A stretch of 64,000 nucleotides of DNA from Halalkalibacter akibai JCM 9157 (GCF_000513135.1 NZ_BAUV01000004.1:62001-126000), one strand, 5' to 3'. Counted from the first letter of the stretch, positions 16,941 to 27,167 are shown. The notes: generated by a model not told the origin, from the sequence alone. Numbers and translations: made by a program.

Positions 16941-16970
16941 TTTATTGTGGTGTAAAGTGGTGGATTGTGG
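16941..16970 (+). promoter_or_regulatory. Candidate MraZ-binding repeats
   Basis: GTGG occurs at 16947-16950, 16957-16960 and 16967-16970, exactly one helical turn apart, each preceded by AA or TT. Direct repeats with a 10-bp period before mraZ are the known type of MraZ operator. They lie 39-62 bases upstream of the mraZ start, consistent with autoregulation of the dcw operon. Confidence 0.6.
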
Positions 16971-17008
16971 TAACTTAAGGGTAGTAAGTGGGGGGAGATG
17001 GGTAAGCG

Positions 17009-17440
17009 ATGTTTATGGGTGAATATCGCCATAACGCAGATGAGAAAGGTAGAATGATTGTTCCGGCTAAGTTTCGGGATAATTTAGGCTCGTCTTTTGT
17101 TGTGACCCGAGGCCTTGACCGCTGTTTATTTGTTTATCCACAGGAAGAGTGGAAGAAGTTAGAGGATCAACTTAAAAATCTCCCTTTTACAAAAAAAGAT
17201 GCCAGAGCTTTTACTCGTTTCTTCTTTTCGGGTGCTACTGAATGCGAACTTGATAAACAGGGGAGAGTAAATATAGCCTCTCCACTGAGGGAGTATGCTC
17301 AAATTGATAAGGAATGTGTTGTTATTGGTGTATCAAACCGTGTGGAGATTTGGAGTAAGGCCATTTGGGAAGAGTACTTTGCAGAATCGGAAGACTCTTT
17401 TAGTGAAATAGCTGAAAATATCGTTGATTTTGATTTATAA
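17009..17440 (+). CDS. mraZ: Transcriptional regulator MraZ
   Basis: MraZ is a ring-forming DNA-binding protein with tandem SpoVT/AbrB-like halves, usually the first gene of the dcw cluster and a regulator of it. The 143-residue product shows both half motifs: [24 protein letters not shown] (1-24) and [22 protein letters not shown] (about 76-97). The intervening [13 protein letters not shown] is conserved. The tail ENIVDFDL matches the Bacillus form. The upstream GTGG repeats are its probable operator. rsmH starts 129 bases downstream. Confidence 0.95.
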   Translation: MFMGEYRHNADEKGRMIVPAKFRDNLGSSFVVTRGLDRCLFVYPQEEWKKLEDQLKNLPFTKKDARAFTRFFFSGATECELDKQGRVNIASPLREYAQIDKECVVIGVSNRVEIWSKAIWEEYFAESEDSFSEIAENIVDFDL

Positions 17441-17569
17441 AGATTAAGCTGTGGATAATTTCCATTCTCTTAAGTTTAAGGTAAGAGAAGCAAAGGTTGG
17501 TCGTGAACTAGATAGGATAGTCAATTATCGCTAATTAGTTCTGCAACAAAGATTGTGGAGGGTGTAATT

Positions 17570-18502
17570 ATGTTTCATCATGTAACGGTACTTAAAAAAG
17601 AGTCAGTGGAAGGGTTAAACATTAAACCGGACGGTATTTATGTTGATTGTACCTTGGGTGGAGCTGGACATTCATCTCTAATTGCTTCGCTGTTAGGAGA
17701 AACAGGGCATTTATATGCTTTTGATCAAGATGATAAAGCTTTAGCTCATGCAAAAGAACGACTCCAACCTTATGAAGATAAAGTAAGTTTTATTCGAAGT
17801 AATTTTAGATTTTTAAAAGAGGAACTAGAAAAGGTGGGAGTTACCGAAGTTGATGGGTTCTTATTTGATCTTGGTGTCTCAAGTCCCCAGTTAGATGAAG
17901 CGGAGAGAGGATTTAGTTATCATCAAGACGCGGCCCTTGATATGCGAATGGATCAAACAGCCGAGTTAACCGCATATACAGTAGTCAATGACTGGCCTTT
18001 TGCTAAGTTAGTTTCTATCATTTCTCGTTATGGGGAAGAAAAGTTCGCTAAACAAATCGCAAGAAAAATTGAGGCGCATCGTGAAAAGAAACGAATCGAG
18101 ACCACTGGAGAATTGGTAGAAATCATTAAGGAAGCTATCCCTGCTCCGGCCAGAAGAACTGGTGGACATCCAGCAAAACGGACGTTCCAAGCTATAAGAA
18201 TAGCTGTTAACGATGAATTAGGGGCTTTTGAGGATGCGTTAGAAGATGCGATAACAATGCTTAAAAAAGGCGGTCGTATTTCAGTAATCACTTTTCACTC
18301 TTTAGAAGATAGATTATGTAAAGAAGTATTTAAAGAAAAAAGCAAAGGACCTGATTTGCCACCTGGTTTGCCCGTGATACCAGAAGGTTATGAACCGATT
18401 CTGAAGTTAATTACAAGAAAACCTATTATCCCTTCTGAATTTGAGTTAGAAGAAAATAATCGTGCTAGGTCAGCGAAACTAAGAGTAGCAGAGAAGAATT
18501 AA
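17570..18502 (+). CDS. rsmH: 16S rRNA (cytosine(1402)-N(4))-methyltransferase RsmH
   Basis: Methylates N4 of C1402 in the ribosomal P site, using SAM. The 310-residue product starts [13 protein letters not shown] and has the SAM motif [14 protein letters not shown] (about 25-38), the insertion domain, and the signature [15 protein letters not shown] (about 241-255), ending in [17 protein letters not shown] 17555 is in frame, but ATG 17570 follows GGAGGGTG at good spacing and matches homologues. First of the rsmH-ftsL pair, whose spacing is 13 bases. Confidence 0.96.
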   Translation: MFHHVTVLKKESVEGLNIKPDGIYVDCTLGGAGHSSLIASLLGETGHLYAFDQDDKALAHAKERLQPYEDKVSFIRSNFRFLKEELEKVGVTEVDGFLFDLGVSSPQLDEAERGFSYHQDAALDMRMDQTAELTAYTVVNDWPFAKLVSIISRYGEEKFAKQIARKIEAHREKKRIETTGELVEIIKEAIPAPARRTGGHPAKRTFQAIRIAVNDELGAFEDALEDAITMLKKGGRISVITFHSLEDRLCKEVFKEKSKGPDLPPGLPVIPEGYEPILKLITRKPIIPSEFELEENNRARSAKLRVAEKN

Positions 18503-18515
18503 AGGAGGTATTTAC

Positions 18516-18872
18516 ATGAGTATGGTAGCTCAAAGAGTTCAAGAACAAGAACAGCATAATAAACAACAACCTGAAAAACGTATTCGCCAAGTTAGAAACA
18601 CGATCACCCTTGGAGAAAAAATGATTGGAGGTATGGTCGTTTTATTTTCAATCATATTCTTATGCCTAACAGTTAATAATTATGCTACAATTTATAGTAT
18701 GAATCGAGAAGTTGTTCAATTACAGGGGACAGTTCATCAACAAACTCAGATAAATGAGGGACTTAATTTACAAGTGGTAGAGTTAAGTGCCCCTGATCGT
18801 ATATTACATATTGCTTCTGAGAAGCTAGGAATGTCACTTGATGATAATAAGGTGAAGGTTGTTCAAAACTAG
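18516..18872 (+). CDS. ftsL: Cell division protein FtsL
   Basis: FtsL is a bitopic divisome protein that works with DivIB and DivIC and activates septal peptidoglycan synthesis. The 118-residue product has a charged cytoplasmic N-terminus (1-35), one membrane segment (about 38-58, MVVLFSIIFLCLTVNNYATI) and an extracytoplasmic leucine-zipper-like coiled coil (about 62-100), ending in ASEKLGMSL. ATG 18516 is preceded by AAAGGAGGT. The stop codon lies in a terminator-like hairpin. Confidence 0.93.
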   Translation: MSMVAQRVQEQEQHNKQQPEKRIRQVRNTITLGEKMIGGMVVLFSIIFLCLTVNNYATIYSMNREVVQLQGTVHQQTQINEGLNLQVVELSAPDRILHIASEKLGMSLDDNKVKVVQN

Positions 18873-18893
18873 TTCATGTTGAGCTAGTTTTTT
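18865..18893 (+). terminator. Terminator-like hairpin at the ftsL end
   Basis: AAAACTAG (18865-18872, including the ftsL stop) pairs with CTAGTTTT starting at 18884, with a T run to 18893. An 8-bp AT-rich stem suggests partial termination between ftsL and pbpB. Confidence 0.5.
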
Positions 18894-18961
18894 CAGCTAG
18901 TAAGCATAGTTGTCTTGGTTGGCTTACCACCTGCACATACGTAGTAAAGAGGTGAAAGTAA

Positions 18962-21142
18962 GTGGAGATAAAAAGATCTGTTACAAATAAACGAGCTGTT
19001 TTATTATTAGGAATTGTCATCATATTGTTTAGTGTTTTGCTAGGTAGAATTGTTTATATTCAAACAACAAAGGAAGTAAACGGTCAAGATTTACAAGTTT
19101 TAGCTCAAGAAAGATGGACAAGGTCTGAGGTTATAGAGGGAATAAGAGGGACCATTTATGACAGATCAGGTAGTGCCTTGGCCCAGGAGTTAAAATCTTA
19201 CACAGTTTTTGCTGTTCTTGATCAGACTCAGACTAATTTTGTAGACGATGTAGAGGAAACAGCCGTCAAGTTAGCTCCTCTCATTAATATGCCTGAAGAA
19301 CAGTTAAGAAAAGCCTTACTTACTGGACAAGAAGAAGGGAAATTTCAAATAGAGCTTGGATCTGGAGCGAGAAATTTAACTCATGAACAGGCAACTGATA
19401 TAAGAAACTTACAGTTAAGGGGCATACATTTCCGTGATGAACCAAGACGTTATTATCCTAAGCAAACATATGCTTCTCATGTTATTGGTTATACAGAGCG
19501 AGATATGGGAGAAGCGCGTATGGGGCTTGAACGTAGTTTAAATGATCTGTTAACAGCAGAAAATGGACTTTTGCATTATCAGAGTGATCGAAGAGGAATT
19601 CCTTTACCGAATCCAAATCAGCATATCACACCAGCTAAAAATGGACATGATGTCTACTTAACACTAGACTCCAATATTCAAACAGCTTTAGAACAGGTAA
19701 TGACACAAGTTGAAATGGAATTTGAACCAGAAAAGATGATTGCCATTGTAGCGGACCCTAAAACAGGCGAAATTTTGGCCATGAGCAATCGGCCAAGTTT
19801 TAATCCTAATCAATATGAGCAAATTACAAACTACTTGAATTTTGCTATATCTGATCGGTTTGAGCCTGGTTCAACGATGAAAATCTTTACAGTTGCAGCA
19901 GCAATAGAAGAAGGCGTTTATAATGGTCAGGAACATTATAGATCTGGTTCGATTGAGATAGCTGACCGAACAATTAGAGACCACAATGATGCAAGAGGCT
20001 GGGGAGAGATTACTTATGATGAAGGTTTTTTAAGATCTTCTAATGTAGCGATGTCAAAGCTAGCACTTGAAAAATTAGGTGTAGAGAAACTATATGACTA
20101 TCTGCATCGTTTTGGGTTTGATAGTGTTACAGGAATTGACCTTCCAAACGAAGCGAATAGTTTACTGGCGCGTAATGGCAGAATAGATGCAGCAACAACT
20201 GCATTTGGCCAAGGTTCAGCAGTAACGCCGATTCAGCAAATTCAAGCAGCAACCGCTATTGCGAATGATGGAAAAATGATGAAGCCATACATTGTAGATC
20301 GAATTGTAGACAAAGAAACAAATAAAGTAATTTCAAAAAATGAGCCGGAAGTGGTTGGGGAGCCAATTTCGAAACAAACGGCAGAACAAGTTAAGGATTT
20401 ATTAGAGCAAGTGGTTACTTCTTCAGCAGGAACAGGAACTCCATATTACATTGAAGGATTTGATGTAGCAGGTAAGACAGGTACTGCTCAAATTAGAGAT
20501 CCAAATGCTCCAGGTTATCTACAGGGGCATGGTAAAAATATATTCTCCTTCTTAGGAATGGCGCCAAAAGAAGATCCGCGATTAGTTGTTTATGTGGCAG
20601 TTGAAAGACCTAAAATTGATTTAACCGAAACAGGGTCTATTCCAACGTCAATGATATTCAACACCATTATGAAACATAGCTTGCAATATTTAAATATTTC
20701 TCCTAATGCTGAAAACAAAATGACCAATGTGGAAAAACAATTTGAAACAAAAGATTATGCAAAAACAACCATAGCCAAAGTTAAAGATGACCTAAATGGT
20801 AAAGAGATTGAATTAGTGCTGTTAGGGGATGGAGATAAAATAGAGGCACAACAACCTCAAGCGGGAAGAGCATTACTTCCAGGCGAGCGTTTGTTTATTA
20901 GAACAAATAGTGAATCCTATAAGATGCCTGACCTAACAGGTTGGTCTAACCGTGACGTAAGAAGGTTTGCTCAAGTTTTAGAACTTTCTCCAACATTTTT
21001 TGGGAATGGATACGTAAAAACTCAAAGTATTGATCCGGGGACGAAAATAGAAAAAGGAGATTATTTAATAATAGAACTTGAGATGACTGAATCGACGGAA
21101 GAAGTAAAAATAGACGAGGAAATAGAACAAACAGTTGAATAG
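18962..21142 (+). CDS. pbpB: Penicillin-binding protein 2B, septal transpeptidase
   Basis: Class B PBP (FtsI type) that crosslinks septal peptidoglycan. The 726-residue product has an N-terminal membrane anchor (about 12-34), the dimerisation/pedestal domain (about 50-220, with RGTIYDRSG), and a complete transpeptidase domain: S304-T-M-K307 (active serine), S359-S-N361 and K505-T-G507. A PASTA-type region follows at about 650-705 (YKMPDLTGWSNRDV). The start is GTG 18962 with AGAGGTGAAAG upstream. It is separated from ftsL by 89 bases that contain a possible attenuator, and is followed by its paralogue spoVD. Confidence 0.96.
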   Translation: MEIKRSVTNKRAVLLLGIVIILFSVLLGRIVYIQTTKEVNGQDLQVLAQERWTRSEVIEGIRGTIYDRSGSALAQELKSYTVFAVLDQTQTNFVDDVEETAVKLAPLINMPEEQLRKALLTGQEEGKFQIELGSGARNLTHEQATDIRNLQLRGIHFRDEPRRYYPKQTYASHVIGYTERDMGEARMGLERSLNDLLTAENGLLHYQSDRRGIPLPNPNQHITPAKNGHDVYLTLDSNIQTALEQVMTQVEMEFEPEKMIAIVADPKTGEILAMSNRPSFNPNQYEQITNYLNFAISDRFEPGSTMKIFTVAAAIEEGVYNGQEHYRSGSIEIADRTIRDHNDARGWGEITYDEGFLRSSNVAMSKLALEKLGVEKLYDYLHRFGFDSVTGIDLPNEANSLLARNGRIDAATTAFGQGSAVTPIQQIQAATAIANDGKMMKPYIVDRIVDKETNKVISKNEPEVVGEPISKQTAEQVKDLLEQVVTSSAGTGTPYYIEGFDVAGKTGTAQIRDPNAPGYLQGHGKNIFSFLGMAPKEDPRLVVYVAVERPKIDLTETGSIPTSMIFNTIMKHSLQYLNISPNAENKMTNVEKQFETKDYAKTTIAKVKDDLNGKEIELVLLGDGDKIEAQQPQAGRALLPGERLFIRTNSESYKMPDLTGWSNRDVRRFAQVLELSPTFFGNGYVKTQSIDPGTKIEKGDYLIIELEMTESTEEVKIDEEIEQTVE

Positions 21143-21232
21143 TTGATACCATAGGCTCGCACTTAGTTCTAACCTTTAGCGTACAAGCATACGTTTAAAC
21201 ATGTTGACAAATGTTTGTAGGAGGTATAGACG

Positions 21233-23158
21233 GTGCGAGTTTCTAATGTAACGGTAAGAAAAAGGCTTATTCTTGTATTGTTTTTTGGACTTGCTATGTT
21301 CTTAATCATTGCCCTCAGGTTGGGTTATGTTCAATTTGCGTTAGGAGACTGGTTAACGGATAGAGCAGAGGATTCTTGGAGTCGTGATGTTCCGTTTGAA
21401 GCGAAAAGAGGAGAGATTAGAGATCGTAATGACGTGGTTCTAGCTACCAATGTTAGTGCTCCTTCGATTTTAGTCGTTCCCCGTCAAGTGAAAGATCCAG
21501 TAGATACTGCAGAAAGATTAGCACAAGTACTAAATATGGACCGAAAAAAAGCATATGAATTCGTCACTAAAAACTCTTCCATTGTTCGAATCAATCCTGA
21601 AGGCAGAAAGGTAACGAAAGAGAAAGCAAGTGAAGTTAGAGAGCTACGTTTACCAGGAGTGTATATTGCCGAAGATAGTAAAAGACATTATCCATTTGGA
21701 AGTTATTTATCCCATGTACTAGGATTTGCCGGTATAGATAATCAAGGCTTAACGGGCCTTGAGCTCTACTATGATGACCATTTAAAAGGTGAAAGTGGAC
21801 ATGTTTCGTTTTTCTCTACGGCTAAAGGGAATCGAATGCCAAACTTAGCTGATGAATATACTGCTCCGCGAAATGGTTTGGATTTAAGGTTGACGATTGA
21901 TAGTCGAGTGCAAACGATTATTGAACGTGAACTAGATATCGCTGAAGCTACTTATAATCCTGACGGTGCCATTGCTATTGCTATGAATCCGAATACGGGA
22001 GAAGTTCTTGGGATGAGTAGCAGACCACATTACAACCCTGAAAATTTTAGAAATGTTCCACCTGAAATTTATAATCAAAATAAACCAGTATGGATGCAGT
22101 ATGAACCAGGGTCAACCTTTAAAATTATTACTCTTGCTGCTGCTCTAGAAGAAGGAGAAGTAGATCTTGAAAAAGATACTTTTAATGACCCAGGCTACAT
22201 TGAGGTAGCTGGTAGAAATTTAAGGTGTTGGAAAAAAGGTGGGCATGGTCATCAAACATTCTTAGAAGTTGTACAAAATTCTTGTAATCCAGGCTTTGTT
22301 GTCTTAGGTGAAAGGTTAGGTAAAGATCGTCTTTTTGACTACATCGAAGATTTTGGATTTGGGAAAAAAACGGGAATAGATTTACAAGGTGAGGGGACAG
22401 GAATTCTCTTTAATCGAGATAGAGTTGGTCCTCTTGAACAAGCGACAACAGCTTTTGGTCAAGGGGTTGCAGTAACGCCAATTCAGCAGGTAGCGGCTGT
22501 TAGTGCAGCGATCAACGGAGGCTATCTGTATCAACCATACTTAGCGAAAGAATGGGTTGATCCTCTTACAGGTGAAGTGGTTGAAAGGCAGTCTTCTATT
22601 TTGAAAAGAAGAGTAGTTTCTGAAGAAACGTCTAAAGAAGTTCGCTTTGCGCTTGAACATGTTGTTGCACTCGGATCTGGTAAAGGTGCTTACATTGATG
22701 GTTATCGTGTTGGGGGAAAAACAGGGACAGCTCAGAAAGCGAAAGATGGTCGTTATCTTGAAAATAACCATATTGTATCCTTTATTGGCTTTGCACCTGC
22801 TGATGATCCTCAGATTGTGGTATATGTGGCGATTGATAACCCGAAAAACACGGTTCAATTTGGTGGTGTAGTTGCTGCTCCGATAGTAGGCAATATTATT
22901 GGAGATAGCTTATTGGCGCTCGGTGTTGAAAAAAGAGATGGGCAGATTGAAAAAGAATTAACGTGGTCTGATGAGCCATTAATTGAGGTGCCAGATTTAG
23001 TCGGGAGAACGATGCGTGAGATCCACGAATCGTATTATGAACTTAAAGTAGAACTTGATGGCGAAGGTAAACATGTTCTTGCTCAATCTCCTGAACCTGG
23101 TGTAAAAGTGACGCAAGGTTCTACAATTCGTCTTTATATGGGTGACAAATCCGATTAG
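21233..23158 (+). CDS. spoVD: SpoVD, sporulation class B penicillin-binding protein
   Basis: SpoVD is the transpeptidase that works with SpoVE to make the spore cortex. The 641-residue product has a membrane anchor (about 13-34), the pedestal with RGEIRDRNDVVLATN, transpeptidase motifs S294-T-F-K297, S350-C-N352 and K496-T-G498, and one C-terminal PASTA domain (about 580-637, EVPDLVGRTM). Having SCN in place of SSN is usual for this family. The GTG start follows TAGGAGGT. A CATACGTT sequence at 21188 could be a SigE -10, but no good -35 was found. In tandem with pbpB, as in B. subtilis. Confidence 0.95.
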   Translation: MRVSNVTVRKRLILVLFFGLAMFLIIALRLGYVQFALGDWLTDRAEDSWSRDVPFEAKRGEIRDRNDVVLATNVSAPSILVVPRQVKDPVDTAERLAQVLNMDRKKAYEFVTKNSSIVRINPEGRKVTKEKASEVRELRLPGVYIAEDSKRHYPFGSYLSHVLGFAGIDNQGLTGLELYYDDHLKGESGHVSFFSTAKGNRMPNLADEYTAPRNGLDLRLTIDSRVQTIIERELDIAEATYNPDGAIAIAMNPNTGEVLGMSSRPHYNPENFRNVPPEIYNQNKPVWMQYEPGSTFKIITLAAALEEGEVDLEKDTFNDPGYIEVAGRNLRCWKKGGHGHQTFLEVVQNSCNPGFVVLGERLGKDRLFDYIEDFGFGKKTGIDLQGEGTGILFNRDRVGPLEQATTAFGQGVAVTPIQQVAAVSAAINGGYLYQPYLAKEWVDPLTGEVVERQSSILKRRVVSEETSKEVRFALEHVVALGSGKGAYIDGYRVGGKTGTAQKAKDGRYLENNHIVSFIGFAPADDPQIVVYVAIDNPKNTVQFGGVVAAPIVGNIIGDSLLALGVEKRDGQIEKELTWSDEPLIEVPDLVGRTMREIHESYYELKVELDGEGKHVLAQSPEPGVKVTQGSTIRLYMGDKSD

Positions 23159-23220
23159 AACGTCTAAAATAATGAATGGCACGATAATCCAATTTGTAAT
23201 GGATAGATAGAGAGGTTTAT

Positions 23221-24690
23221 ATGATGATGACACTACAAGAGCTTATAGAGCCCTTACGATTTCAAACAAATAAAATACATGAAAATCCACAAGTTTCTTC
23301 ACTTGAGATGGATTCTAGGCAAGTTAAAGAAGGTACCGTCTTTATTTGTATTAAAGGTTATACAGTAGATGGACATGACTTTGCACAGCAGGCAGAAAAA
23401 CAAGGGGCGGTCGCGATTATCGCTGAACGTCCTCTTGCTGTATCAATTCCTGTGATCATTGTCAGAGATTCTAAAAGGGCAATGGCGAGACTTGCTAGTC
23501 ACTTTTACAACAATCCAACCAGTCAATTACAATTAATCGGAGTAACAGGAACAAACGGTAAAACAACGGTTACCCACTTGATAGAAGATATTATGCAAGA
23601 AGCTGGAAAGAAAACTGGGTTGATTGGGACGATGTATACGAAGGTGGGGCTCGCTGAAAAACAGACAAATAATACGACTCCTGAGTCTCTCCCCCTTCAA
23701 CAATTGTTTAAAGAAATGGTTGATGAGCAGGTTGAAGTGGCGATGATGGAAGTTTCATCACACGCTCTTCATATGGGTAGAGTTCGTGGTTGTGACTTCA
23801 ATGTTGCTGTTTTTACTAACTTATCTCAAGATCATTTAGATTATCATCAATCTATGGAAGCATACCTTTATGCAAAAGGCTTATTATTTGCTCAGATGGG
23901 TAATACTTTTTCCGATAAGACAGCAGTCTTTAACGCAGATGACCAAGCTTCAGTGGAATTAGCTCGTTTAACAACTGTAGATGTTATTACATATGGAATT
24001 GAAAAAGAAGCGGATGTTAAAGCAAGCAATATTAAAATTACACCGACAGGTACTAGTTTCGAATTAGATATCTTGGGAGAGAAAATAATCATTTCAATGA
24101 ACTTAATTGGAATGTTCAGTGTATATAACGCTTTAGCAGCAACAGCGGCTGCTTATGTTTCAGGGATTTCACTACCGATAATTAAAGCGAGCCTTGAGAA
24201 GATTGAAGGTGTATCAGGACGATTTGAGCCTGTAGATGCTGGTCAAGACTTCACTGTAATTGTTGACTATGCCCATACAAGCGATAGCTTAGAAAATGTA
24301 TTAAAAACAGTAAAAGATTTTGCGGAACAAGACATAATCGCCATTGTCGGATGTGGTGGTGATCGTGACAAAACAAAGCGACCTATTATGGCTAAGGTAG
24401 CCGTTAAATATGCTGATCGTTCGATCTTTACTTCCGATAACCCTCGATCAGAGGATCCAAAAGAGATTATAAAAGATATGGTCGTTGGTTTGAAGGAAGA
24501 GAACTATGGTGTGATTGTCGATAGGCAACAAGCGATTAGGCAGGCAATTAATGAGGCAAAGAAAGACGATATTATCGTCATTGCAGGAAAAGGCCATGAG
24601 ACGTATCAAGAAATTAATGGCGTCAGAACACACTTTGATGATCGTGAAGTAGCACGTCAAGCAATTACTGACCGCTTAAATAGAAATTAA
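23221..24690 (+). CDS. murE: UDP-MurNAc-tripeptide synthetase, meso-DAP adding
   Basis: Adds the third amino acid to UDP-MurNAc-L-Ala-D-Glu in the cytoplasm. The 489-residue product has the Mur-ligase ATP motif GVTGTNGKTTVTHL (about 109-122), the conserved SSHAL and the substrate motif D406-N-P-R409, which selects meso-diaminopimelate. Wall type is therefore predicted as DAP-direct. Three in-frame ATGs lie at 23221, 23224 and 23227; AGAGGT upstream fits the second best, so the exact start is uncertain by one or two codons. A hairpin lies downstream, before mraY. Confidence 0.95.
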   Translation: MMMTLQELIEPLRFQTNKIHENPQVSSLEMDSRQVKEGTVFICIKGYTVDGHDFAQQAEKQGAVAIIAERPLAVSIPVIIVRDSKRAMARLASHFYNNPTSQLQLIGVTGTNGKTTVTHLIEDIMQEAGKKTGLIGTMYTKVGLAEKQTNNTTPESLPLQQLFKEMVDEQVEVAMMEVSSHALHMGRVRGCDFNVAVFTNLSQDHLDYHQSMEAYLYAKGLLFAQMGNTFSDKTAVFNADDQASVELARLTTVDVITYGIEKEADVKASNIKITPTGTSFELDILGEKIIISMNLIGMFSVYNALAATAAAYVSGISLPIIKASLEKIEGVSGRFEPVDAGQDFTVIVDYAHTSDSLENVLKTVKDFAEQDIIAIVGCGGDRDKTKRPIMAKVAVKYADRSIFTSDNPRSEDPKEIIKDMVVGLKEENYGVIVDRQQAIRQAINEAKKDDIIVIAGKGHETYQEINGVRTHFDDREVARQAITDRLNRN

Positions 24691-24731
24691 CACTAGGTAA
24701 ATTTGTTTTTTGGGAGAAAGAGACATATAAA

Positions 24732-24782
24732 AAGCGGACGAACGATAACAATAGTAGAGGCAATGTTAAAATTCGTTCGCTT
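24732..24782. repeat. Inverted repeat between murE and mraY
   Basis: AAGCGGACGAA (24732-24742) pairs with TTCGTTCGCTT (24772-24782) with one G-U. No T run follows, so it is not a classical terminator; it could slow transcription or stabilise the mraY mRNA 5' end. Confidence 0.5.
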
Positions 24783-24827
24783 ATCAAATGACTGGGAAAG
24801 TTTAATAGAAAGGGGGAATGATCAGTA

Positions 24828-25802
24828 ATGTTAGAACGCGTATTACTTCTTACCTTGCTGCTTTCATTTCTAATTGCAGTCCTCCTCTCGCCGATCTTTA
24901 TTCCTTTTTTAAGAAGGTTAAAATTTGGGCAAAGTATTCGTGAAGAAGGACCTAAATCACATCAAAAGAAAACAGGTACTCCAACTATGGGTGGTATTGT
25001 CATTGTCTTATCTATTTTAGTGACAACACTCTTTATATCTAATCGGTTTTTATCATTTAGTCCAGAAATCTTATTATTACTTTTAGTAACTGTCGGATTT
25101 GGTTTGGTTGGCTTTTTAGACGATTACATCAAAGTCGTACTAAAAAGAAACTTAGGTTTAACTTCAAAACAAAAATTAGCTGGGCAATTATTAATATCAA
25201 TCCTTTTTTATTTTGGACTTATTCAAATGGATATTTCTACTGCGATAAACATACCAGCTACGACTATATCAATTGATTTAGGTTGGTTATACTTACCTTT
25301 AGTGATTATCATGTTAGTAGGGGCTTCAAATGCTGTAAATTTAACAGATGGTTTAGATGGTTTACTTGCAGGGACTGGTGCGATTGCTTTTGGAGCATTT
25401 GCCATTCTAGCTTGGCATTTGGGTTATATTGATGTATCTATTTTTAGTGCTGCTATAGTTGGTGCTGTGTTAGGGTTCTTAGTTTTTAATGCACATCCAG
25501 CTAAGGTGTTTATGGGAGATACTGGTTCGCTTGCTCTTGGAGGGGCCATTGCTGCCATTGCAATTATGACGAAGCTTGAGATTCTTCTTGTCATCATAGG
25601 TGGAGTGTTTGTTATTGAAACATTGTCAGTCATTATTCAAGTGATCTCCTTTAAGACAAGAGGGAAACGTATATTTAAGATGAGCCCGTTACATCATCAT
25701 TATGAATTATCTGGTTGGTCAGAGTGGCGAGTTGTTGTAACATTTTGGTTTGTTGGTATGATATTCTCTGTTATTGGAATCTATTTAGAGGTGTGGTTGT
25801 AG
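24828..25802 (+). CDS. mraY: Phospho-N-acetylmuramoyl-pentapeptide-transferase
   Basis: Membrane enzyme that makes lipid I from UDP-MurNAc-pentapeptide and undecaprenyl phosphate. The 324-residue product has about ten hydrophobic segments and the family signatures [13 protein letters not shown] (about 44-56), [13 protein letters not shown], the aspartate-rich [13 protein letters not shown] (about 167-180), [14 protein letters not shown] and the histidine loop MSPLHHHYE (about 286-294). AAAGGGGG lies about 11 bases before the ATG. The stop codon abuts the murD start. Confidence 0.96.
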   Translation: MLERVLLLTLLLSFLIAVLLSPIFIPFLRRLKFGQSIREEGPKSHQKKTGTPTMGGIVIVLSILVTTLFISNRFLSFSPEILLLLLVTVGFGLVGFLDDYIKVVLKRNLGLTSKQKLAGQLLISILFYFGLIQMDISTAINIPATTISIDLGWLYLPLVIIMLVGASNAVNLTDGLDGLLAGTGAIAFGAFAILAWHLGYIDVSIFSAAIVGAVLGFLVFNAHPAKVFMGDTGSLALGGAIAAIAIMTKLEILLVIIGGVFVIETLSVIIQVISFKTRGKRIFKMSPLHHHYELSGWSEWRVVVTFWFVGMIFSVIGIYLEVWL

Positions 25803-27155
25803 ATGACTAAACAACAATACAACGGAAAGAACGTATTAGTCCTAGGGTTAGCGAAAAGTGGAGAAGCGGCTGCAAAGTTACTACATAGATTAGGAGCATC
25901 TGTAACCATTAATGACGCAAAGCCTTATGGGGATAACAGTCAGGCGCAAAAGTTAGAGGCATTAGGGATGACTGTCATTTGTGGTCATCATCCTCTTGAA
26001 CTGCTAGATCAAGACCTAGACTTCATTGTCAAAAATCCTGGTATCCCTTATCATAATCCAATTGTAAATGAAGCAATAACCAGAGGGATACCGGTTGTAA
26101 CAGAAATTGAACTTGCAGCTGCGATTACTCAAGCTGAAATTGTTGCTATTACAGGTTCTAATGGTAAAACGACGACAACTACATTAATTTTTGAGATGTT
26201 AAAAAATAGTAAACGCGAGCCTTTAGTAGCTGGGAATATAGGAACAGTTGCTTGTGAGGTGGCTGAGAAAGCTACAGAAAATAATGTAATTGTTCTTGAA
26301 GTATCTAGTTTCCAACTACTTGGAACAGAGAAATTCGCACCTAAAGTGAGTGTGTTTTTAAATTTATTTGATGCGCATCTTGATTACCACGGGACACGGA
26401 GTGACTACCAGGATGCTAAAGCTCGGGTTACGGTTAACCAAACGGATTCCGAATATCTCGTCTATAATGCTGATGACACAGATGTTTCGAATGTTGCGAA
26501 AGTGAGCAAGGCAAACCTAATACCTTTTTCAACCAGAAAGAAAGTAGACAAGGGTTTATATGTAGAAAATAACGTAATCTTTTTCGATGGACAACCAATA
26601 ATTGGGCTAGAAAAAATTGTTTTACCAGGTAAACACAATATTGAAAATGTGTTAGCAGCCATAGGTGCTTCTTTGATAATGGGAGCTGAAATCGCTCAAA
26701 TTCAACACGTACTTCAGACTTTTACGGGAGTAGAGCATAGATTACAGTTTGTTAAAGAGTTAGATGGAAGGCGTTTTTACAACGATTCAAAAGCGACAAA
26801 CATTCTTGCTTCTCAAAAAGCGTTAGAAGCGTTTAATCAACCAACGATTTTATTAGCTGGAGGATTAGATCGTGGTAACGAATTTGATGAACTAAAAGCT
26901 TCTTTATCTCATGTTAAAGTTTTAATAACGTTTGGGGAAACAAAAGATAAATTAACTAGAGTTGCCACAGAAGCTGGTGTTAAAACAATTATTCCCGTGG
27001 AAAATATGGAGGAAGCGGTATCGCTTGCCTATGAACAATCATTACCGGGTGACGTTGTATTATTATCTCCAGCTTGTGCGAGTTGGGACCAATACAAAAC
27101 GTTTGAGGAACGTGGTAAGCGATTTGTTGAAGCTGTAGAAAGTTTATCGGTTTAA
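25803..27155 (+). CDS. murD: UDP-MurNAc-L-alanine:D-glutamate ligase
   Basis: Adds D-glutamate to UDP-MurNAc-L-alanine with ATP. The 450-residue product has an N-terminal Rossmann domain (KNVLVLGLAKSGEAAAKLL), the ATP loop AITGSNGKTTTTTLI (about 115-129), the central Mur signature (FLNLFDAHLDYHG) and the C-terminal ACASWDQYKTFEERG. Translation starts directly after the mraY stop, so the two are coupled. A strong terminator follows murD, closing this transcription unit before spoVE. Confidence 0.96.
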   Translation: MTKQQYNGKNVLVLGLAKSGEAAAKLLHRLGASVTINDAKPYGDNSQAQKLEALGMTVICGHHPLELLDQDLDFIVKNPGIPYHNPIVNEAITRGIPVVTEIELAAAITQAEIVAITGSNGKTTTTTLIFEMLKNSKREPLVAGNIGTVACEVAEKATENNVIVLEVSSFQLLGTEKFAPKVSVFLNLFDAHLDYHGTRSDYQDAKARVTVNQTDSEYLVYNADDTDVSNVAKVSKANLIPFSTRKKVDKGLYVENNVIFFDGQPIIGLEKIVLPGKHNIENVLAAIGASLIMGAEIAQIQHVLQTFTGVEHRLQFVKELDGRRFYNDSKATNILASQKALEAFNQPTILLAGGLDRGNEFDELKASLSHVKVLITFGETKDKLTRVATEAGVKTIIPVENMEEAVSLAYEQSLPGDVVLLSPACASWDQYKTFEERGKRFVEAVESLSV

Positions 27156-27167
27156 AATCAAGAAAGG

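Noticed and set aside
21188-21195. Possible SigE -10 (CATACGTT) before spoVD
   Set aside because: No acceptable -35 at 13-15 bp upstream, so a SigE promoter could not be supported although one is expected biologically.
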